Assembly (NCBI GenBank): GCA_002007465.1
Contig: LNAC01000688.1
Span: 460,584-524,583 of the forward strand
Reading direction: 5' to 3'
Length of the DNA: 64,000 nucleotides
Origin: Ailurus styani
Taxonomy: Eukaryota > Chordata > Mammalia > Carnivora > Ailuridae
Of this stretch, positions 50,001 to 61,262 are shown piece after piece. How positions within the stretch are numbered: the stretch's first letter is position 1; each line of letters opens with the position of its first letter. The position numbers and the translations under genes were made by a program. The notes beneath the pieces are model-generated. The model had not been told where the DNA came from and made no database searches. It saw only the letters and a program-made list of their open reading frames with translations.

Positions 50001-50163
50001 AATATGAGGACAACATCAATACTTTAGAGTTCAAATGGGTGGCAAGAAAAATAATAGAATATTTTGTTTATTTGAAAACCCAATCTCTAAGAATCTAAGA
50101 TCTTTTCTAAAACCCAATCGAATATAACCAAATGTAAAGAAGTAATGAAACAAAACTCTTTTT
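47071..50163. other. No gene seen
   Basis: Long AT-rich stretch. A short CT run lies near 47398-47417 and an ATTC run near 48090-48112. No SINE or clear L1 and no convincing open frame. Confidence 0.5.
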
Positions 50164-50177
50164 AAAAGAAATATTAC

Positions 50178-50387
50178 GGGGGCGCCTGGGTGGCTCAGTG
50201 GGTTAAAGCCGCTGCCTTCGGCTCAGGTCATGATCCCAGGGTCCTGGGATCGAGGCCCACATCGGGCTCTCTGCTCGGCAGGGAGCCTGCTTCCTCCTCT
50301 CTCCTCTCTCTCTGCCTACTTGTAATCTCTCTCTCTCTCTGTCAAATGAATAAATAAAATNNNNNNNNNNNNNNNNNTAAAAAAAAA
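50178..50387 (+). mobile_element. CAN-SINE, first of same-site pair, with N gap
   Basis: Plus-strand SINE close to the young consensus. Its tail is interrupted by 17 N's (50361-50377), an assembly gap in the A-rich run. Flanked by AAAAGAAATATTAC at 50164-50177 and 50388-50401; the second copy is shared with the next SINE. Confidence 0.95.
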
Positions 50388-50401
50388 AAAAGAAATATTA
50401 C

Positions 50402-50610
50402 GGGCGCCTGGGTGGCTCAGTGGGTTAAAGCCTCTGCTTTCGGCTCAGGTCATGATCTCAGGGTCCTGGGATCGAGGCCCGCATCAGGCTCTCTGCTCAG
50501 CAGGGAGCCTGCTTCCTCCTCTCCTTGTCTCTCTGCCTGCCTCTCTACCTAGTTGTAATCTCTCTCTCTGTGTGTCAAATAAATAAATAAAATCTTTAAA
50601 AAAAAAAAAA
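50402..50610 (+). mobile_element. CAN-SINE, second of same-site pair
   Basis: Plus-strand SINE differing from the preceding copy at several positions (e.g. GCCTCTGCTTTCGG against GCCGCTGCCTTCGG), so not a simple duplicate. Flanked by AAAAGAAATATTAC at 50388-50401 and 50611-50624. With the preceding element, three identical 14-bp copies bracket two SINEs. Confidence 0.95.
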
Positions 50611-50624
50611 AAAAGAAATATTAC

Positions 50625-52991
50625 TTGGATTCTGTATTTGACAAAAGCAAAAGGTAAAATCATACACACACAAAAAAAACAAACAAAAACAGACAAAACA
50701 AGACAAAAACCCAACAAAGAAATCATACACAAATACACACAGTGATTTAGTCATTTATGTTTAAATATCCACATTACATTTAATTAACAATTATTTTAAT
50801 TACATGAACTCATGCGGTTAGGAACTTTGAGTTACACTAAAATGTTGTGTGATCTTGGATAAATTGCAGAATCTTCCTTACTGGCATTTCTTCTAGTGTG
50901 AAATAATGAAGCCATTCATTCTGAATATGACTCAGTTAATTGCCACAATTGTCATAACTAATTAAGAAGAAGTTGAGACCAGAAAGGTAATGGAATTGAT
51001 GTGCTAATTCTCTTAACTTCTCTTATGAATTTCTCTTGGACATAGCCCCTGTTCTGATGCTAATTCACATTACAGAGCCATTAATTTTCACATGGACCTT
51101 GATAAATCAGTCACACAGTCAAAACCCAAACTATGAGAATACTGTATATGAAATTATTACTCTTCACAAAGTAGCACACTTAATAAAATATATTAATTTT
51201 ACACCATAATAAATAAACATTTTTGTCATTATATTGAAATAGAGTGGAATATGCAAGCCATACCAATGTAGGTAAACATCTGGAGATGTTTACTTTCACC
51301 ATATCCATCATCTCTAGCACTGATTATGCTTGTAATGAACATAGTTAGACTATAAAGATAGGGAATGTTATTTCTAAGCAAGGTTTTCTTTTCTTCCCTC
51401 AAAGTGTAGACACCACATTTAACATTACAGAATTAGATTGAAGGCTGAATTTGAGTTTTATAAAATAAACACCATCTTTTATTCACCTCTATTAAATCCA
51501 GTTGCTAAGGAAATCAGCAACTTGAAGAATAAGTTAGTAGGGAACTGAAATAAATTCCCCTGGTTAATGATTTGTGAAGGAAGCAAATGCAGGGGCCCAT
51601 CTGAACCTTACCTGTGTCAAATACTTAGATGAACAGCTAACAAGCTACCTTTCAAAACACTGCAAACAGTATCAGTGGGCTAAGCAGAGGAAATTGGACT
51701 CCAGATGCTGCATAAGTCAGTGACTTTGCCAAGATTTTGATCAGAAGTATACACTTGGGAGTTGGAATTTAGCATGGGTAAGTGAAGTTTGCATAATAAA
51801 ATTTAAATATTAATTGTATCTTTGAAGTAAAAAGCAAATAATGCAAGCAAAATACATTAGCATAATTAAATGGATTTTAATACATTTTTCTTTCAAATTT
51901 ATATTCTCAAAGACAGCAAATGGATTGGGAAAAAGATCCAAAAAATACAAATCCTAACAAATTGTGTCCTGCATATATCACATGTTTACTAAAACTGCTA
52001 ACTTCTATTTGGATTAATTATGTATGAGCTAAATAAGTCAACTCTAATAATAGATACTGTTGCTCCTGATATTTTGAAAAGCAACAAAACATAAAGTCTA
52101 AAAGTTTTGCATCATCTCTGCCACATGTTAGGTGTTTGATTTGGGCAATCTGTTTAGCTGTTTTTGGCCATATTTTTCTCATTTGCAAAATGAGAAGTCT
52201 GTAAAATATGTATGATAAAATATCTTAAAAATAAATATCTCTCTTAACTGAGGCAAATTTATTTACATAGACAAGGTGATTATTTGTATTTTATGACAAA
52301 AAGTCATCAAAGGATCTTTAGCCTGAGATCAAAAACCAATTCAAACTGGTTATGCTCGTGCATTTTGTGACCCTGGGCAAATCACTAAATCTACTGATAG
52401 GCTCAGACCACTTCTAATGTCCCATATTTCTCAGACCATGGACAAGGAAAATAACAGAGGCCTACTTAGAAAAGGAAATTCTATTTCCAAAGAGAGTATT
52501 CAGTGAGAAATTTTACGATTTTGATTTCTCTATATCCAACCACCATAATAGATTTCAAAAGCAACATTTATTGCAGTTATAAAATTTCCTTAGAAACATA
52601 ATTACACTTCCCCACAGAACACTATTATATAGGAAAGTCACCATTTTGCAAGGTTTTGGAATACCAAGTTTCAAAATGTTTCAAGAAGTTATACTCAGTT
52701 TTCAACAGGTGTTTTCAAACATTGTAATGGCATACTTCTTGTTTCTCCATGAGGGAAATTCTCTATAACATAGCTGGAGAAGTAAGACATAGGTATGAAA
52801 AAATTGCTATTACTCTCTTGTGGGGTTGGAGTCTACTGTTCCCTTACCTAACTGCAGATGCCCTGTTAAGTCACCTTTCACGAACTACTGCTCTTAGCTG
52901 CCAAAAGGCAGTTTACAAAATGTTGCAGGAAATGTGCAATTTTGATTCCCAGCAAGAAGTTCAGTAATGAACGCTTATCTGTTCTGCTGTC
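50625..52991. other. No gene; two MIR-like remnants
   Basis: An A/CAAA-rich patch lies at 50665-50715. MIR-like words occur at about 52095-52235 ('TTTGGGCAATCTGTTTAG', 'CTCATTTGCAAAATGAGAAG') and about 52360-52390 ('GTGACCCTGGGCAAATCAC'), both plus strand. The rest is unassigned; a 72-codon frame at 52749-52967 has no domain. Confidence 0.45.
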
Positions 52992-53007
52992 AAGAAAGGC
53001 ATGTCCC

Positions 53008-53207
53008 GGCGCGCCTGGGTGGGTCAGTGGGTTAAAGCCTCTGCCTTCGGCTCTGGTCATGATCTCAGGGTCCTGGGATCGAGCTCCGCATAGGGCTCCC
53101 TGCTCTGTGGGGAGTTTGCTTCCCCCCCTCTCTCTGCCTGCTTCTCTGCCTATTTGTAATCTCTCTCTGTCAAATAAATAAATAAAATCTTAAAAAAAAA
53201 AAAAGGA
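53008..53207 (+). mobile_element. CAN-SINE, full length
   Basis: Plus-strand SINE with intact head and AAATAAATAAATAAAATCTT tail. Target-site duplication AAGAAAGGCATGTCCC / AAGAAAGTCATGTCCC at 52992-53007 and 53208-53223, one mismatch. Confidence 0.95.
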
Positions 53208-53223
53208 AAGAAAGTCATGTCCC

Positions 53224-53830
53224 TAAGTCCTCTCTAGTTAAAAGAAAGAGAAATAAAGGGAGAAGGAAAAAAAGGTTTTCTTTGTCTCTTCCTTACCTAA
53301 GAACAGACAATGCCCATTCATCTTCCTGGTGTCATCTCTTTTACTCTATAAATATTACACAAGGGAAGACTGGGGACCTTCTCTCTCCACCAGAAGAGTT
53401 AGGCTGTGTGTCCAACAGTCTCCAGAGGTCATACTGAAGCAGTGCTGTAATGAACAATCAGTTGTGAGACACAAATTGGTGCAATTAAATGTTATCCAGG
53501 AAAAGAGAGATGTTAAATTTATTAAAACATGAAAAATGATATCTAAGCAGTTATATAGACTCAAACTTAAGTTAGAACTGTAAGGAAATGTAAATCTGAG
53601 CCCCTTATCCCCTGAGAGTGATAGCCTTTTTTGTCTCAATCCAGAACTCTTGTAGAGTGATCAATCCCTTGTCAAGTTATCGACAGTTCAAGGGGGGAAC
53701 ATGTCTTAGCCATTATTATCTCCCCAACAACAAGCAAAGAGCTAGGATAGACCAGGACACTGTTTGCAAATTGTGAATAATACACTAGTATTTAAAATCC
53801 TTTTGGTAGGTCCTGACTAGCAGAGACAGT
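53224..53830. other. No gene seen
   Basis: Unassigned. Open frames on both strands near 53329-53639 lack recognisable domains. Confidence 0.5.
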
Positions 53831-53869
53831 GGAGTAAAGAAACAGAAGAGATACATAAATTAATAGTTA

Positions 53870-54309
53870 AATGATAGATGATGGAAAGGTAGATGATAGA
53901 TATAGATAGATAGATAATAGATAGATGGTAGATGATAAAAAGATCTTAGAGAGCTAGGTAGATAGTAGATGATAGATAGATAGATGATAGAAAATAGATG
54001 ATAGATGGTAGGTGACAGATAGGTGATAGATGATGATAGATGATAGAAACATGGTAGATGATAGAGAGATAGATGATGATGATGGAAAGATAGATGATAG
54101 ATAGATGATAGATGGTAGATGATGATAAATATATATAGATAGATAGATAGATTAGATAAATGATAGATATATAGATAGATGACAGATGATAGATAGATGA
54201 TAGAAGATGAGGGACAGATGATAGAAAGATAGATGATAGATAGATGATAGATAGATAGATAGATGATAGATAGATAGATAGATAGATGATAGATAGAAGA
54301 GAGATAGAT
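53870..54309. repeat. (GATA)n tract, 440 bp, interrupted
   Basis: Imperfect GATA repeats with GATG, GGTA and GAAA interruptions throughout. Long minus-strand frames rich in Tyr, Leu, Ser and Ile (up to 153 codons) arise only because the repeat lacks stops on that strand. The tract sits at the left side of an ancient repeat (family A, 54310-54785). Confidence 0.97.
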
Positions 54310-54785
54310 CCATCCATCCATATATACATATTACAGAGACATGGCTCATACCGTTACAGAGGCTGAGAGATCCCAATATCTGTATTTGGCAAGCTGGAGA
54401 TCCAGGATGGATGGTGTAGTTCTAGTCCAAGCCCAAAGACCTGGCAACCAATGGAGTTGATGGCATGAGTTTCTCTGTGGACCTGGGAGGCTTGAGACAC
54501 AGGAAAAGCCAACTTTTCATCTCAGGTCCAAAGACTGGAAAAGACCTATGTCTCAAACAGTCAGGCAGTTGTTCCCTCTTAGTCAAGCTTTTTGCTCTAT
54601 TCAGGTCTGTGACTGAATGAGGACTACTTACATTAGGGAAAGTCATCATCTTTAGTCTATCCATTTCAATGTTAATTTCATCAAAAAATATCTTCACCAA
54701 AATACCCAGAATAATGTTTGACCAAATATCTGGGCACCCCATGGCCCAGTCAAGTTGACATACACAATTAGCCACCATATATGTG
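54310..54785 (+). mobile_element. Ancient interspersed repeat, family A copy 2
   Basis: Word order matches 17515-17885: 'ACAGAGGCTGAGAGATCCC', 'GGCAAGCTGGAGATCCAGG', 'CTCTATTCAGGTCTGTGAC', 'TTGACCAAATATCTGGGC', 'CAGTCAAGTTGACATACAC'. A GATA-rich tract at the left side seems usual for the family, which would explain the microsatellite. The 122-codon minus-strand frame here is antisense to the repeat. Confidence 0.6.
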
Positions 54786-55483
54786 TTCAAACCCTCAGTT
54801 TATGACCACTTGGCTCTGAAAATCTAGCACTAATTGGTTTAGTGTTCAAATCCATATGTTCCCATTGGGCCGTGAGGCTCAATGGGTATGCAGGAGCTGA
54901 TTAACCAACTGGTGAGAACAAATTACTACATTTTCAGGAATTTGTAGACTGAACTTGAGCACAAGGTATTGACACCACAGAATTTGACAAACATTACAAA
55001 TCAGAGGCTTTCTTTTAAAACTCAGAGGACAAATTTTAAACATTATAGTGTTGCTGTGATGTCTAAAGAACAGTGAGAGATGAATATTTTTATGAGATAT
55101 TTGAGACTTATTAAAGTTTTTAAATATCCCATTTTTGTTCAGTCTGTGATTTTATAGTACATGACCTACTCATTTATACTTCTTATGAATGCATATATCA
55201 TTATTATTGCTATTATTGGAAAAATTACAAAAAAAGATTCATTTTACTCTGGAGGCCTAAGTTAAATAAATATATTACCTAGACAGATATGGATCACAAT
55301 CAGTGGATGTCATGATGTAGGTTCGTCTTATAAGATGATTCAGTTTCCCTGCTCACAACCACATTTCTTCTTCCAAGAGGGATTTAAATCAGTCAGTCTT
55401 TGGTTATACTTTTGAGTGAAGCAGGTACACACTAATTTGGATCCTTTAAGATTTTTTTTTTGTAAGCACCTGCTTTCAAATAA
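54786..55483. other. No gene seen
   Basis: Unassigned AT-rich sequence without SINE or L1. Confidence 0.5.
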
Positions 55484-55778
55484 CTGTTAACAGTCCTATT
55501 CTTGCTTATCTGAAGAATAGAATAAACTTGTCCTAAAATCAGAATGGCAGCATGGCATTACATAAACGAACCCTGGATTAGAAGTTAGGTGTTAGAAAAT
55601 CTAAACCCAAATTCTGACCCTACCACTAACTTACTGATTGATCTTGGATAGGTCTCTCTCGCTCTTATTTATTTATTTATTTATTTACAAAATAATAAAC
55701 TGCACCATATTAGTAGATTCCAAGTTGAACATATGACCATATTTCAGAATCCTCAAAAAGAAAAATTGGGAGGTGGAG
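55484..55778 (+). repeat. Direct duplication, copy 1 (295 bp)
   Basis: Identical to 57197-57496 except for one ATTT unit and one T. Contains a MIR remnant (about 55553-55660: 'GGATTAGAAGTTAGGTG', 'CACTAACTTACTGATTGATC') and an (ATTT)n run at 55667-55687. The flanks differ from those of copy 2. Confidence 0.95.
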
Positions 55779-56789
55779 GATAAATTCTAAAATTTAAGTC
55801 TCTCTTCTACATTGTCCTTCACAAGACACTTTAGCCACTGCTAACAGTTTCTTATATATACTCTTAATATTGTCTGAAATTTCACACACATAAACACACA
55901 CTCACTCACACCTACATATACATATTTGGAAAGAAAAAGAAAAAGAAGGAGAGGGAAGAGAAAGAAAGAATAAATTAATAAACAATTCATCTTTTACTCA
56001 GTTCCAATATACCCAAACCTATTGCACTATATCCCTAAACACTTCCCTAGAATATTTTAAATTAATTCTTAATCACCATATAATTTCTGCTATAACTATT
56101 TCAGTATATATGTACAAAAATTAAGATTCATATAGATAAACCATATGAGATCTCCACTATTATGACAGTGCTGGGGGTTCCACTGATCTTCTCCCCATTG
56201 AAACAAGTAAAATATATTTTTTAAATTTTCCATTTAATGCCTATGGGAAAGCCTAAGGGATAAACAGCCAATGGATAAATATCTACTCAAGAACACGAAC
56301 AAAAATTTGGTAAGAAAGGTGGAAAGTTGTAGTATTTGAACTAAGACTGCCGTCTCTCTCTTCCTTCCCATTTTATTGAGGGAAGACTATACTTCAGGTT
56401 GTTTCAGCAAAGAACATAAGTCTCTGTCTCCCCCATCTCTCAAGCAGAGGATTTTATTCCTCAATAGAACAGGACAAGTCCTGCTGAGTGCAGTTAAGAG
56501 GTCAGGGTTCTCTTCTGCTGCTTTGTCCCCACTCATATAATGGAGGCTTACATTACAAGTCTCTTTGGGCACAGCATGTTAAGAAGACTGAGGGCCTCAT
56601 CATCTTTTCTCTGGTGCATGAGGCAGTGGTTTCATTCCAGGCCCTCTTTCCAACCCTCCTAGAGCAAGAGTGTCACTCAAAGAGAAGCTTGCCATGGTCC
56701 TTTCACTTACTCTGGAGCTCTGGCTCAGAGATTTTGCCTAGAGGAGATCCAGACTGTAAAAAAGATAGCTCCTAATCTCTTATCAAAGG
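55779..56789. other. No gene seen
   Basis: Includes a CA-rich patch (about 55883-55910) and a GA-rich patch (55930-55975). A 95-codon frame at 56488-56775 has no domain. Confidence 0.45.
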
Positions 56790-57196
56790 AACTTAATTTA
56801 TTTGCAACAGAGTGAAGAAGTTCAAGCCAAGAGACACTCTTAAGAACAGGGGAAGTTGTGGTGAAGGACAATTGGGAGGATATGCAACACAGAGGTTAAA
56901 GCTTAATCCAACTAGTGTGCTAGAGAACTAAGGAGTAAGTTAGCTGACAGGAGTCCTCCTGGGGTCAGAACAGCTTATCAAGCACCAACATCAGAAAATA
57001 CTCTGTGAAAAAACTACAATTTGATTTATGAATTTGTACAGAAATTTATGCTACAAAGTAGTGTTGAAAACAATTGAATAATCATCCAGCAAATGGTGGA
57101 ACCTAACACCCTGTCATAATCAAGGAATATAGTGAAAGAGAGCCCTACCAAAGCCATTGTCTTCCCAGGGGCACTGTGGGCATACACAAAGCCTTG

Positions 57197-57496
57197 CTGT
57201 TAACAGTCCTATTCTTGCTTATCTGAAGAATAGAATAAACTTGTCCTAAAATCAGAATGGCAGCATGGCATTACATAAACGAACCCTGGATTAGAAGTTA
57301 GGTGTTAGAAAATCTAAACCCAAATTCTGACCCTACCACTAACTTACTGATTGATCTTGGATAGGTCTCTCTCGCTCTTTATTTATTTATTTATTTATTT
57401 ATTTACAAAATAATAAACTGCACCATATTAGTAGATTCCAAGTTGAACATATGACCATATTTCAGAATCCTCAAAAAGAAAAATTGGGAGGTGGAG
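57197..57496 (+). repeat. Direct duplication, copy 2 (300 bp), inserted in L1
   Basis: Same sequence as 55484-55778 with six rather than five ATTT units and one extra T. It interrupts L1 5' UTR-like sequence, so this copy is the more likely insertion. I see no target-site duplication and no poly-A tail. Confidence 0.95.
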
Positions 57497-57597
57497 CAAC
57501 AACAAAGGCTTAACACAGTTGGAGGAGAAATAGACATCACTGAAATGAGGAAGCCAAGAACACAACAAAGAAACAGAAAAATAACAATAATAACCCC

Positions 57598-57829
57598 CAC
57601 AGGCACCTGGGTGGCTCAGTGGGTTAAAGCCTCTGCCTTCGGCTCAGGTCATGATCTCAGCGTCCTGGGATCGAGGCCCGCATCGGGCTCCCTGCTCAAC
57701 GGGGAGCCTGCTTCCTCCTCTCTCTCTGCCTGCCTCTCTGCCTACTTGTGATCTGATCTTTCTCTGTGTCAAATAAATAAATAAAATCTTAAAAAAAAAC
57801 AAACGAAAAAACAGACAAACAAACAAAAA
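57598..57829 (+). mobile_element. CAN-SINE, full length
   Basis: Near-consensus young SINE with A-rich tail containing CAAA units. Perfect 15-bp target-site duplication AACAATAATAACCCC at 57583-57597 and 57830-57844. Confidence 0.95.
57612..57677 (+). promoter_or_regulatory. SINE internal RNA polymerase III promoter
   Basis: A box TGGCTCAGTGG (57612-57622) and B box GATCGAGGC (57669-57677) match the tRNA-type consensus (TRGYNNARNGG and GWTCRANNC). This is the best-preserved example in the window. Transcription is inferred from the motif only. Confidence 0.7.
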
Positions 57830-58215
57830 AACAATAATAACCCCTGCCAGGATTGGGAGGTTGTACTCAGATTTGCTACAATGTATTATCTAAAATGCTC
57901 AATTTCTAACAAAATATTATGAGGCATGCATAGAAGGAGGGCGTTATGATCCACACACACTGGAGAAAAAAAAATGTAGGCATGACTATAAGAGTGATCA
58001 GACATTAGATTTATCAGAAAACAACTTCAAAATAACCATTATAAACACTTTCACAGAACTAAACAAAACCATTATTAAAGAAATAAAGGAAGTATAATGA
58101 CAGTGTTGCACCAAATAGAAAATATCAATAAAGGGATGGAGATTACAGAAAGAACAAAATGGAAATTCTGGTGTTGAAAAGTATAATAACTGAAATTCAA
58201 AAAAATGCATAATGC

Positions 58216-58315
58216 AACATGTGGGTGGCTCAGTCACTTAAGCATCCAACTCTTGATTTTGGTTCAGGTCATGATCTCAGATTCATGGGACAGAGTCCCA
58301 CATAAGGTTCCACAC
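58216..58315 (+). mobile_element. CAN-SINE, truncated
   Basis: Diverged head and B-box region only ('TGTGGGTGGCTCAGTCAC', 'AGGTCATGATCTCAG'); the pyrimidine-rich part and A-tail are missing. It interrupts the ORF1 of the old L1. Confidence 0.8.
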
Positions 58316-58820
58316 TCAGGAGAGTTGACAGTGATTTGAGCTGGCAGAAGAAGGAATAAGCAAACTTGAAGTTGCACTGATAGATTTTGCAAGCCAAAGA
58401 ACACAGAGAAAAAAAGAATGAAGAAAAATAAAGACAGCCTCAGGGAAATGTGGGACACCATTAGGCACACCAACATAGACCAGATGATACAAGCACCAGA
58501 AAGAGCAGAGAGAAAGGAGCAGAAATATATACAAAGAAATAATGGCAGAAAACTTCCCAAATTTATTGAAAAATAATAACCTACATGTCTAAGACGGTCA
58601 ATAAATTCCAAGTACAATATAATCTCAAAATTATCCATAAACATAAGCATCATAATAAAAAGGCTGAATGTCAAAGACAAGGGGAAAGTCTTGAAAGCAG
58701 CAAGGGAAGAGAAAAAAAAACAGTTTGTTACTTACAAGGGAACCCCAATAAGATTTACAACTGAGTTCTCATCAGGAATGCTAGAGGCCACAAAGCAGTG
58801 GGGAAACTTACTGAGTGCTC

Positions 58821-58849
58821 AAAACAAAACAAAACAAAACAAAACAAAA
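58821..58849. repeat. (AAAAC)n microsatellite
   Basis: Six AAAAC-type units inside the old L1 ORF1. Confidence 0.9.
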
Positions 58850-59736
58850 GCAAACTATAAACCAAGAATCCTGGGTCCAGAAAATCTTTCTTTCCAAAGT
58901 ACATGCAAAATACTCTGCCAGATAAACAAAAAATGAAAGAATTTGTTGCTAGCCAACATGCTTTAAAAGGAATCATAAGAAAGTTTTTCAGGCTTGAAGC
59001 AAGTAACCCCAGACAGCAATTCCCATCCACAATGAAAAACAAAGAGCACTGGTAAATGTAATTATAAAAGACCATTTAAATATTTATTTTCTTTCTTTCC
59101 TCTCTTATTTTAAAAGCACTTCAATAAAATATGTATATGATGTATTGTTAGGTCTGTAACATAAATGTGCTATATACATATATTTGTAGATAACAGCATA
59201 GAGGAGGCGAGTGGAAGAAACACTGTACAGAGCTAAGGAAGTGACAGCAGATGGTGATGTTATAATTATAGTAGTGTATCCTTGGGTTTGTAACATTAAC
59301 AGATGTGATATGTATAACAATAAAACAAAGTGGGGGAGAGAATAGAGCTATACGGAAGAAACGTTTATATCTCTGGAATTAAATCAGTGTAAATCTAAAG
59401 TTGATTTTGATAAGTTAAGATGTATTTGGTAAACTCTAGAGCAACCACTATAAAAAATTTAAGAGATATAGTGAAAAAAATGAGTAAAGAAATTTAAATG
59501 CTACATTAGAAAACACTAATTGGAAAGAATTTTGTAAAAGAGGAATAGAGAAACAAAAAAGGTATGAGGAACAGAGTACTGTTTTTTTACAATAACAATG
59601 AATGAAATGTACCAAATAATTTAATCATCAAATAGATTGGAAGACTGAATTTAAAAAAAAGTGATAAAAAATGATCCGATTATATGCTGTCTATAGGAGA
59701 AATATTTTGATTCAAAGATACAGTAGATTGACAAAT

Positions 59737-61262
59737 GAGGGCAAGATGGCGGAGGAGTAGGAGACCGATTATCATCAGGTCCCAGGAATTCACCCAGATA
59801 GCTATCAAACTATTCTGAACACCTACAAATTCTACCTGAGATCGAAGAGAAGAAGAGCAGCAATTCTAGGAACAGAAAATTGACCACTTTCTGGAAGGTA
59901 GGACGTGTGGAGAAGTGAATCTGAGGCGACGGGAAGATAGACCCCAGGGGGAGGGGCCGGCTGCCGGCAAGGGAACGAGCAGTGGAGCACAGACTTGGAA
60001 CTGTTAGAAGTTGGCTCCACTGAGGGACGTCACCCCAGAGACCAAGCAGGGAGTGAAACCCCTGCAGGGACAGTGTGGTCTCAGGACCCACGGGGACACA
60101 AAAAGACCAGGGGTGTCTGAGCGTGACCGAGCTCCCAGGTCTCAGAGAGAAGCCAGTGGGAGAGACGGAGCTAAGCTGAGGCGTCTCTCAGCTCAGGGTT
60201 ACCTTGGGCTGTGATTTGAAGCACAGCCGGGCCACTGATCTGTGAGCGGGGACCCCACGGGCAGCAGACCTGGAGAGACTCACCTTCCTCCTCCGGGAGG
60301 AGCGGCGCGGGAGCGGCTGCAGGAAACTGCCAGGTTTAGAGATTCTAAACGGGGCCGCGCCAGAGATAGAGACACTCGGTCACAGGCCGGGTGAGCTCAG
60401 AGCGCGGCCAGAGACCAAGAGACGGGAGGGACTACTTTTCTCTGAGGCGCGCTGAGGGCTGAGGCCCCAGGCTCTCGGCTCCTCCGGGTCGGAGACTGGG
60501 AGCCGCCATTTTCAGTCCCGTCCTCCAACTAGGTACAGAAAGCGTTCAGGGAACAAAAGCTCCCGAGAGCGAACCCGAGCTGATTACTTAGCCTGGCCCC
60601 TGGCGAGGGCGGTGGGAATCCGCCTCGGGCAGAGACACTTGAGAATCATAGCAACAGGCCCCTCCCCCAGAAGACCAAGAGAAACAAACAAACCATCCAG
60701 TCAAAGTCAAGTTCAAGACGGCTAAGCGTTGCGGAACCCCAGAACTACGGAAAAGCAACGGAGACAATTCATGGCTTTTTCCCCATGATTCTTCAGTCGT
60801 TCAAAGTTCATTGATTTTTTTTTCTCTTTGAAATTTTTTCTTACTTTTTTCTTTTAAAATTTTTCCCTTTTCCTATTTTAACGTTCTTAACTCTTATATC
60901 GTATCAACACTTTTTATTCTCTTTTTTTAAAATTTTCATTGTTATAATCATATTTTATCCCTTCATTGTTTTTAACCTTATTTTTTTGGATACTTATAGG
61001 GTCTGTTCAATTCACCAATCTAATAGAGATAGATAGAGATAGATAGAGATAGAGATAGATATAGATATGGAGTCATAGACATAGATATAGAAACAGAAAT
61101 AGATAATATAGATACAGGATTTTGTTTTATTCATTTTTGTTTAGTTTTTGTATGATTTTGTGTTTTTGGGTTTATTTTGTTTGTTTGGTTTTGGTTTTGG
61201 TTTATTTTCCCTCTTACTTTTCTCCCCAGTTCCAGGTCTCTTCTGAGTAGGTTAGTGTATAT
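59737..61262 (+). promoter_or_regulatory. L1 5' UTR with internal promoter
   Basis: About 1.5 kb. The first 900 bp are GC- and CpG-rich (densest about 60230-60660), and the rest is T-rich with a GATAGA tract at 61025-61110. AAGATGGCGG at 59743-59752 matches the YY1-type motif known near the start of human L1, where it positions initiation; function here is inferred. The CpG density comes from the L1 and should not be read as a host gene's CpG island. The last part borders an assembly gap. Confidence 0.75.
61025..61110. repeat. GATAGA-type repeat in L1 5' UTR
   Basis: Imperfect AGATAGATAGAGATA units over about 85 bp. Confidence 0.85.

Larger units (their letters stand above)
56790..57870 (+). 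mobile_element. Probable 5' UTR of old L1
   Basis: 'GCCATTGTCTTCCCAGGGGC' followed, after removal of the inserted duplication, by 'CAACAAAGGCTTAACACAG' fits the 5' UTR of an old L1, leading directly into its ORF1. The duplicated block (57197-57496) and a SINE (57598-57829) interrupt it. The left edge is uncertain. Confidence 0.5.
57871..59736 (+). pseudogene. Old L1: ORF1 remnant, spacer and start of ORF2
   Basis: A decayed L1 in sense orientation. ORF1 landmarks in order: 'AATATCAATAAAGGGATGG', 'AAATTCTGGTGTTGAAAAG', 'GATTTGAGCTGGCAGAAG', 'GAAAGCAGCAAGGGAAGAG', 'CTTACAAGGGAACCCC' and 'AAAGAATTTGTTGCTAGCC'. The ORF1 C-terminal part ends near 59010. A spacer follows, and near 59690 'TATATGCTGTCTATAGGAG' resembles the endonuclease start of ORF2. 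A small SINE (58216) and an AAAAC repeat (58821-58849) interrupt ORF1, and it is riddled with stops. At about 59737 it is cut by a younger L1. Confidence 0.78.

Noticed and set aside
53860..54329. Minus-strand open frames of 127-153 codons rich in Tyr, Ile, Ser, Leu and His
   Set aside because: They are translations of the GATA microsatellite, which lacks stop codons on that strand.
57600..57690. tRNA-like A and B boxes that could be called a tRNA gene (also at every other SINE head)
   Set aside because: These are tRNA-derived SINE heads with SINE bodies and target-site duplications, and there is no foldable mature tRNA.
60230..60660. CpG-rich region resembling a host promoter island
   Set aside because: It lies within the L1 5' UTR, downstream of the L1 start motif and upstream of L1 ORF1.
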